Shown here in pieces: positions 6,746 to 10,712 of a stretch of DNA of 10,712 nt. Position 1 is the first letter of the stretch, and the number at the start of each line of letters is the position of its first letter. The stretch is from an uncultured Collinsella sp. Lineage in GTDB: Bacteria; Actinomycetota; Coriobacteriia; Coriobacteriales; Coriobacteriaceae. The stretch lies in NCBI GenBank assembly GCA_902490245.1, contig CABUDB010000034.1, positions 1 to 10,712 of the forward strand, in the 5' to 3' direction. The notes under the pieces were generated by a model, which saw nothing but the letters and a program-made list of their open reading frames with translations, was not told where the DNA came from and did not search any database. The translations under genes were made by a program, and so were the position numbers.

Positions 6746-8548
6746 TTAAGCCTCAAAAAATGCGCCGGTCTGGCGGCCCCACAGGCTCGCATACTCGCCG
6801 CCTGCCTCGACAAGCTGCGCATGCGTACCGTCCTCGACAATCTCGCCGTCCGCCAGCACCACGATGCGATCGAGCGCCGCCACGGTGGACAGGCGATGCG
6901 CCACCACAATGGAGGTGCGACCGCGCATCAGGTTCTCGAGCGCCTCCTGCACCAGCGCCTCGGACTCGCTGTCGAGGGCAGACGTCGCCTCGTCGAGCAC
7001 CAGGATCGGCGCGTCGGTCAGGATAGCGCGGGCGATGGCCACGCGCTGACGTTGGCCGCCCGAAAGCTTGACGCCGCGCTCGCCCACCATGGTGTCAAAG
7101 CCGTTGGGCAGGCGGTCGATAAACTCGGTCGCATTGGCCAGGCGCGCGGCCTCGCGAATCTGCTCGTCGGTTGCGTCGGGGCGGCCGTAGGCGATATTCT
7201 CGCGAATGGAGCGATGGAACAGCAGCGCCTCCTGCGGCACGTAGGCAACCTGGCGGCGCAGGCTCTGCTGCGTGCAGCGCGAGACGTCTTGGCCGTCCAC
7301 GAGCACGCAGCCGCCCTGCACATCGTCCAAGCGCAACAGCAGCTTGGTGAGCGTCGTCTTGCCCGAGCCCGATTTACCCACCAGGCCCACGCGCTGGCCC
7401 GCCGCCACGTGAAGCGTCAGGTCGTCGAACACGTTCTCGCCCGCCGCGGCGTCACGGTATGCAAAGCTCAGGTGCTCAAAATCAATCGCACCTTCGGTCA
7501 CTTTAAGCTCGGGAGCGTTCTCGTCGTCTGCCACCAGACGCGGCTCGTCCAGCACGCGCGTCATCTCGGCCGCATCGCCCAGCGCGCGGTTGATGCGCTG
7601 CATCATGGAGCTTACGTAGTTCAGACGCATGGTGAGGTTGTACGTATAGGTAAAGATCATGACGAGCGCGCCGGCCGAAATGCCAAACCACGCGTTGCCA
7701 CCCGCGACGAACACACTCACCACGGCCATGGTGATGACGATAAGGCCCGAGGTCGTAAAGTTGCGCTGCATCATGGCGTGCATCGAAACCGTTTCGGCGT
7801 CGCGCGCGGCGCGGTCGGCGGCATCGAACAGGTCGCGCTCAAAGTCCTCGCGCCCACAGGTCTTGACGGCCAGGATATTCGTGACCGCGTCGGACAGCAC
7901 GCCCGACAGCTTGTTCTGCGCGGCGGACGTCGCGGCCGAAAGCGGCATGATGCGCTTGTACATAAGCCAGACAAACGCAATGTAGACGACCATGATGCCC
8001 GCCAGGATCACGGTAAACGTCGGCACCACCGGAGCGAGCGCCGCCACCGTGCAGACAACCGAGGTGATGGTGGGAATGAGCGAATACACCGTCACGTCTA
8101 CCAGCCCCGTATAGCCGCTCATAAAACGACTCGTCTGGCTCACGAGCGATCCGCCAAAGCGGCTGGTGTGAAATGTCATGGATTGATTGGAGAGCGTGTC
8201 GAAGCACAGGCGCGCCAAGTGATAGTTACCCGCAATCTCGAGCTTGTAGACGGTGTAGTCCTGCAGCTTGGAGAGGATCTGGCCCACTAGGTTAACGAGC
8301 ACGAGCGCCAGAATGTAGGGACCAAAGACCTCGAATACTTGATCGCCCGCCACGGAACCCGCTTGGACGCGGTCGACGATGAGGGCCATCACGTAGGTGT
8401 TGGCAAACGTGAGCAAAAAGATGTAGCCCGCCGACGAGAACACCGAGAGAAAGACGATCAGCGGCTGCGTGCGCGTGACGTCCCAAAAACGCTGCAGCGT
8501 GCGGCGCACGGTGGAGCGTTTGAGCGGACTGGTGTTTCTCTGAGACAT
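6746..8548 (-). CDS. ABC exporter half-transporter (fused membrane and ATPase domains)
   Basis: 600 residues: an exporter-type membrane domain (about 25-320) followed by a nucleotide-binding domain (about 350-590), the usual half-transporter layout. Hydrophobic segments lie near 29-58, 72-92, 154-172, 176-197, 267-284 and 286-304. The ATPase part has the A-loop Tyr364, Walker A GKSGSGKT (391-398), Q-loop Gln439, signature LSGGQ (495-499), Walker B ILVLDE (515-520) with catalytic Glu520, and H-loop His551; none is degenerate, so it could work as a homodimer. Such proteins export lipids, peptides or drugs from the cytoplasm; the substrate cannot be told. The ATG at 8548 has AAGGA 5 bases upstream; an in-frame ATG at 8584 would extend into the leader repeats. 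Many Gram-positive exporters of this type come in adjacent pairs, but no partner gene is next to it here. Confidence 0.95.
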   Translation of the reverse strand: MSQRNTSPLKRSTVRRTLQRFWDVTRTQPLIVFLSVFSSAGYIFLLTFANTYVMALIVDRVQAGSVAGDQVFEVFGPYILALVLVNLVGQILSKLQDYTVYKLEIAGNYHLARLCFDTLSNQSMTFHTSRFGGSLVSQTSRFMSGYTGLVDVTVYSLIPTITSVVCTVAALAPVVPTFTVILAGIMVVYIAFVWLMYKRIMPLSAATSAAQNKLSGVLSDAVTNILAVKTCGREDFERDLFDAADRAARDAETVSMHAMMQRNFTTSGLIVITMAVVSVFVAGGNAWFGISAGALVMIFTYTYNLTMRLNYVSSMMQRINRALGDAAEMTRVLDEPRLVADDENAPELKVTEGAIDFEHLSFAYRDAAAGENVFDDLTLHVAAGQRVGLVGKSGSGKTTLTKLLLRLDDVQGGCVLVDGQDVSRCTQQSLRRQVAYVPQEALLFHRSIRENIAYGRPDATDEQIREAARLANATEFIDRLPNGFDTMVGERGVKLSGGQRQRVAIARAILTDAPILVLDEATSALDSESEALVQEALENLMRGRTSIVVAHRLSTVAALDRIVVLADGEIVEDGTHAQLVEAGGEYASLWGRQTGAFFEA

Positions 8549-8585
8549 GGGCTTCCTTTCGCGTCTGATAGGGCGAAACGCCATT

Positions 8586-8620
8586 GTTGCACACTAAAGC
8601 GCACTTCAGGCAAGTGCAAC
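8586..8620 (-). promoter_or_regulatory. Overlapping inverted repeats in the exporter leader
   Basis: Two perfect inverted repeats share sequence: an outer one, GTTGCAC (8586-8592) with GTGCAAC (8614-8620), and an inner one, GCACTT (8601-8606) with AAGTGC (8612-8617). Both use the GTGC at 8614-8617, so as RNA they could not form together. They lie 38-72 bases before the exporter start codon. A weak minus-strand promoter, TTGCAC then 17 bp then TAGTGT, overlaps the array, which would also fit an operator read as DNA. Either use is inference. Confidence 0.4.
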
Positions 8621-8623
8621 GCG

Positions 8624-8656
8624 AAAAGCGCCCGCGTCCCGCGCTTGCGCAGGCGC
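8624..8656 (-). terminator. Rho-independent terminator of rmuC
   Basis: On the minus strand GCGCCTGCG (8656-8648) pairs with CGCGGGCGC (8636-8628), nine pairs including one T-G wobble, around an 11-base loop, and is followed directly by TTTT (8627-8624). It begins 17 bases after the rmuC stop codon, so it separates rmuC from the ABC exporter transcript. Confidence 0.75.
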
Positions 8657-8673
8657 CCCGCCGTCAGATGCAG

Positions 8674-10029
8674 CTAGTCCTCGTCTTTTTGGTCTGCGAG
8701 CAGCTCCGCAGACGTGAGTCCCAAGATCTCGTCGGCCTCCCGCGCGTCTTCCAGCGCGTCGATATCCTTGAGCTTGCGCTCCATAACGTTGGTACGCGTG
8801 GTGATGATGCCCTCGACCGTCTTTCCTGCGGTCTCAATCTGCTGCTGGGCGCGGCGCAGCGCCGCCTGATAGCGCGGCAGCTCGGCCTTGACGGCAGAGA
8901 GCACGCGCAGCACGTCATCGGTGCGTTTTTGCAATTTAAACGTCTGGTAGCTCATCTGCAGGCTGTTGAGGATGGCCGCCATGGTGCTGGGGCCGGCAAC
9001 GTTGACGTGATAGTCGCGGCCCAGGGTCTCGATAAGCCCGGGGCGGCTGACGACCTCGGCGTACAGGCCCTCAAACGGCACGAACATAATGCCAAAATTG
9101 GTGGTCGCGGGCACGCTCAGGTACTTTTCGCAGATGTCCTTTGCCTCGCGTTTCACCATAGCGTCGAGTGTCTTGCGCGCGGTGGCCACAGCTTCGGCAT
9201 CACCCGACTCTTGCGCGTCGAGCAGATGCTCGTACGCGTCGCCCGGGAATTTGGAGTCGATCGGCAGCAGCACGGGATCGCCCTCGTCCACCGGCAGCTT
9301 GACGGCAAACTCAACGCGCTCCGAGGCGCCGGGCTTGGTGGCGACGTTTTCCAGATACTGGTCGGGCGTAAGGATGTCCGCCAGGATTGCACCCAGCTGT
9401 ACCTCGCCCAAAATGCCGCGCGCTTTTACATTGCCCAGCACGCGCTTGAGGTCGCCCACGCCGGTGGCAATGGACTGCATATCGCCCAAACCCTTGTACA
9501 CAGCCTCGAGCTGGTCGCTCACCTGCTTAAACGATGCAGACAGGCGATCGTTGAGCGTACGGGAGAGCTTCTCGTCCACCGTCGCGCGCATCTGGTCGAG
9601 CTGCACGTTGTTGTCCTTGCGGATGGCGCCCAGCTGGGCATCGACCGCCTCGCGCACCTTGTCCAGGCGGTGCTCGATACCCTCGCGGTTGGCGCCGAGC
9701 TGTTGGGCCGTCTCGCGGCGCAGGTCATCCATACGGTCGCCGGCCTGCGAGAACTCGCGCGCAATGGTCAGGTAACGCTGTTGCCCTACGGCCGCATCGG
9801 TCGTCTGCTGCTGCGCGATGGCATTTGCTGTGCGGCGGGTTTCTGCCAACGCGACGTTCAGGGTGTCGAGCGCGTTATTGGCCTGCTCGAGCGCAGCCAG
9901 CATCTCTGTTCCGCTATCGCCACGCTCCCGCAGCTCGGCGCGAAGGCCCTTGAGCTGCAGGGCACAAGCCACAGCAACCCCCACCGCCACCAAGGCGATC
10001 ACAACAAGCACGATATCAATAGCAGACAT
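8674..10029 (-). CDS. rmuC: DNA recombination protein RmuC
   Basis: 451 residues, usual for the family. RmuC was found in E. coli as a factor limiting inversions at short inverted repeats and carries a predicted endonuclease-like fold; its biochemical activity is not well defined. Seen: an N-terminal membrane anchor (about 4-26, IDIVLVVIALVAVGVAVACA), a long charged coiled-coil region (about 28-190) with many Gln, Glu and Arg, then the conserved RmuC domain with RGILGEVQLG (about 203-212) and the hallmark PIDSKFP (about 255-261). The C-terminus is acidic. The ATG at 10029 is followed directly by the anchor; a GGAG lies only 3 bases upstream, a short spacing, but no better start is seen. It follows the 140-aa membrane protein gene by 123 bp and ends at a clear terminator. 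Confidence 0.96.
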   Translation of the reverse strand: MSAIDIVLVVIALVAVGVAVACALQLKGLRAELRERGDSGTEMLAALEQANNALDTLNVALAETRRTANAIAQQQTTDAAVGQQRYLTIAREFSQAGDRMDDLRRETAQQLGANREGIEHRLDKVREAVDAQLGAIRKDNNVQLDQMRATVDEKLSRTLNDRLSASFKQVSDQLEAVYKGLGDMQSIATGVGDLKRVLGNVKARGILGEVQLGAILADILTPDQYLENVATKPGASERVEFAVKLPVDEGDPVLLPIDSKFPGDAYEHLLDAQESGDAEAVATARKTLDAMVKREAKDICEKYLSVPATTNFGIMFVPFEGLYAEVVSRPGLIETLGRDYHVNVAGPSTMAAILNSLQMSYQTFKLQKRTDDVLRVLSAVKAELPRYQAALRRAQQQIETAGKTVEGIITTRTNVMERKLKDIDALEDAREADEILGLTSAELLADQKDED

Positions 10030-10152
10030 AGTCTCCGCCCAACAAACTCAATCGACCATCAATCAAAACCGCGATCAATCTTACCCCGCCACACGCACCG
10101 GGCGTCACATGGCAATCGGACAAATGGATTTTGGGCCACAGGTACTAAAACG
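10030..10152. other. Spacer between the 140-aa gene and rmuC, possible rmuC promoter
   Basis: No terminator is visible after the upstream gene's stop codon. On the minus strand TAAGAT, about 50 bases before the rmuC start, resembles a -10 element, but no convincing -35 lies 16-18 bp before it. The motif ATCAATC is repeated (10069-10075 and related copies nearby). Read-through from the upstream gene is as likely as a separate promoter. Confidence 0.25.
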
Positions 10153-10575
10153 CTAACTCTCCCAGCCGGCGCGGATAGTTGTTACGACATCGCTTAGGCG
10201 CTGGCCGAGAGCTGCCAAGTGCTCAAGCACCTCACTGGGCGAGGCGCCGCTGAGAATGCACGTGAGGGCATATGAGGCCAAGAAGATTGCCGCGAGCCCC
10301 AACGGAATCAGCACGATCATCGCCAGCGTACGCAGGCGCTGGGTCCAACGACGGCGACGCGCACGACGCTTGTCGAACGCAAGCTCCTGCGCATATGAAT
10401 CTTGCTGTACGGAATAGGCTCCTGGGTCCACCTCACCCGCAGACGATACCGCGGACGCGGCGTTTTGCGCAGGAGGCTGGACGGCCGCCCCTTGCATTTG
10501 CATCTCCATAAGCCGTTGCTGCTGGCGCAACATGCGCTCGGCTTGTTGCCGCGGGGTCTCAAGAAACAGATCCAT
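10153..10575 (-). CDS. Hypothetical single-pass membrane protein, 140 aa
   Basis: Not recognised. Seen: a Gln/Met-rich N-terminal helix (about 8-35, with repeated RQQQ and MQMQ patterns), a low-complexity Ala/Ser/Pro linker (36-58), a strongly basic stretch RRARRRRWTQRLR (70-82), one hydrophobic segment (83-107), and a short probably amphipathic C-terminal helix (113-135). The basic stretch just before the membrane segment predicts a cytoplasmic N-terminus. The gene is supported by an excellent ribosome binding site, GAGGAGG 5 bases before the ATG at 10575, and by lying in line with rmuC on the same strand. The function is unknown; the form is that of small membrane-anchored accessory proteins. 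Confidence 0.8.
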   Translation of the reverse strand: MDLFLETPRQQAERMLRQQQRLMEMQMQGAAVQPPAQNAASAVSSAGEVDPGAYSVQQDSYAQELAFDKRRARRRRWTQRLRTLAMIVLIPLGLAAIFLASYALTCILSGASPSEVLEHLAALGQRLSDVVTTIRAGWES

Positions 10576-10712
10576 GTTGGCCTCCTCAATCGGAGCATTC
10601 GACGCTTACGCCCAGCATCCCGCACCATCGCGGCCACGGCAACGCAATCCGCGGCAATAGCCGTAAAGATTCTTTTGCCAGAAAACTGCCGAAAAGCTCA
10701 ACAACTCCCCTA

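Noticed and set aside
6584..8290. A 568-codon open frame on the plus strand opposite the ABC exporter
   Set aside because: Mirror frame of the exporter and the start of nth; low-complexity His/Arg-rich product, no ribosome binding site, no domain.
8584..10197. A 537-codon open frame on the plus strand opposite rmuC
   Set aside because: Antisense to a clear RmuC protein and running through its terminator; no supporting domain or ribosome binding site.
10576..10712. Possible end of another minus-strand gene at the right edge
   Set aside because: One minus-strand frame is open from the edge to about 10583, but it is short, has no recognisable features and could be chance.

Overview
The window is a GC-rich bacterial chromosome segment. 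It carries mostly housekeeping DNA-repair and transport genes with strong GGAGG-type ribosome binding sites. Codon use, the long spurious antisense reading frames typical of GC-rich actinobacterial DNA, and the protein sequences suggest an actinobacterium, perhaps a Coriobacteriia member such as Collinsella. That assignment is inference; no rRNA or other decisive marker is present.

Layout, left to right. (1) 1-669, minus strand: the N-terminal part of a PAP2-family membrane phosphatase that runs off the left edge. (2) 751-4383, minus: a complete mfd gene (transcription-repair coupling factor). (3) 4384-4784: a 401-bp intergenic region holding a terminator-like hairpin in the mfd leader, an AT-rich stretch with four operator-like 15-bp sites spaced 22-23 bp apart, and two further inverted repeats. 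(4) 4785-5942, plus: the only plus-strand gene, an AAA ATPase with a C-terminal DUF4143 (PD-(D/E)XK-like) domain. (5) 6020-6682, minus: nth, endonuclease III. (6) 6746-8548, minus: a type IV ABC exporter half-transporter. (7) 8549-8673: a spacer with the rmuC terminator and an overlapping set of inverted repeats in the exporter leader. (8) 8674-10029, minus: rmuC. (9) 10153-10575, minus: a 140-aa single-pass membrane protein of unknown function. (10) 10576-10712: no supported gene.

Three of the genes act directly on DNA integrity: mfd (lesion-stalled RNA polymerase removal), nth (oxidised pyrimidine excision) and rmuC (nuclease-fold protein limiting rearrangements). They sit on one strand but are separated by gaps, hairpins and unrelated genes, so they are better read as neighbours than as one operon. 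The exporter and nth, 63 bp apart, may be co-transcribed.

The least ordinary part is the ATPase gene with its AT-rich, repeat-bearing upstream region. It interrupts the minus-strand run and looks like an accessory cassette placed between mfd and nth. The repeat array is the strongest candidate for undescribed biology in the window; everything else is recognisable core-genome content.
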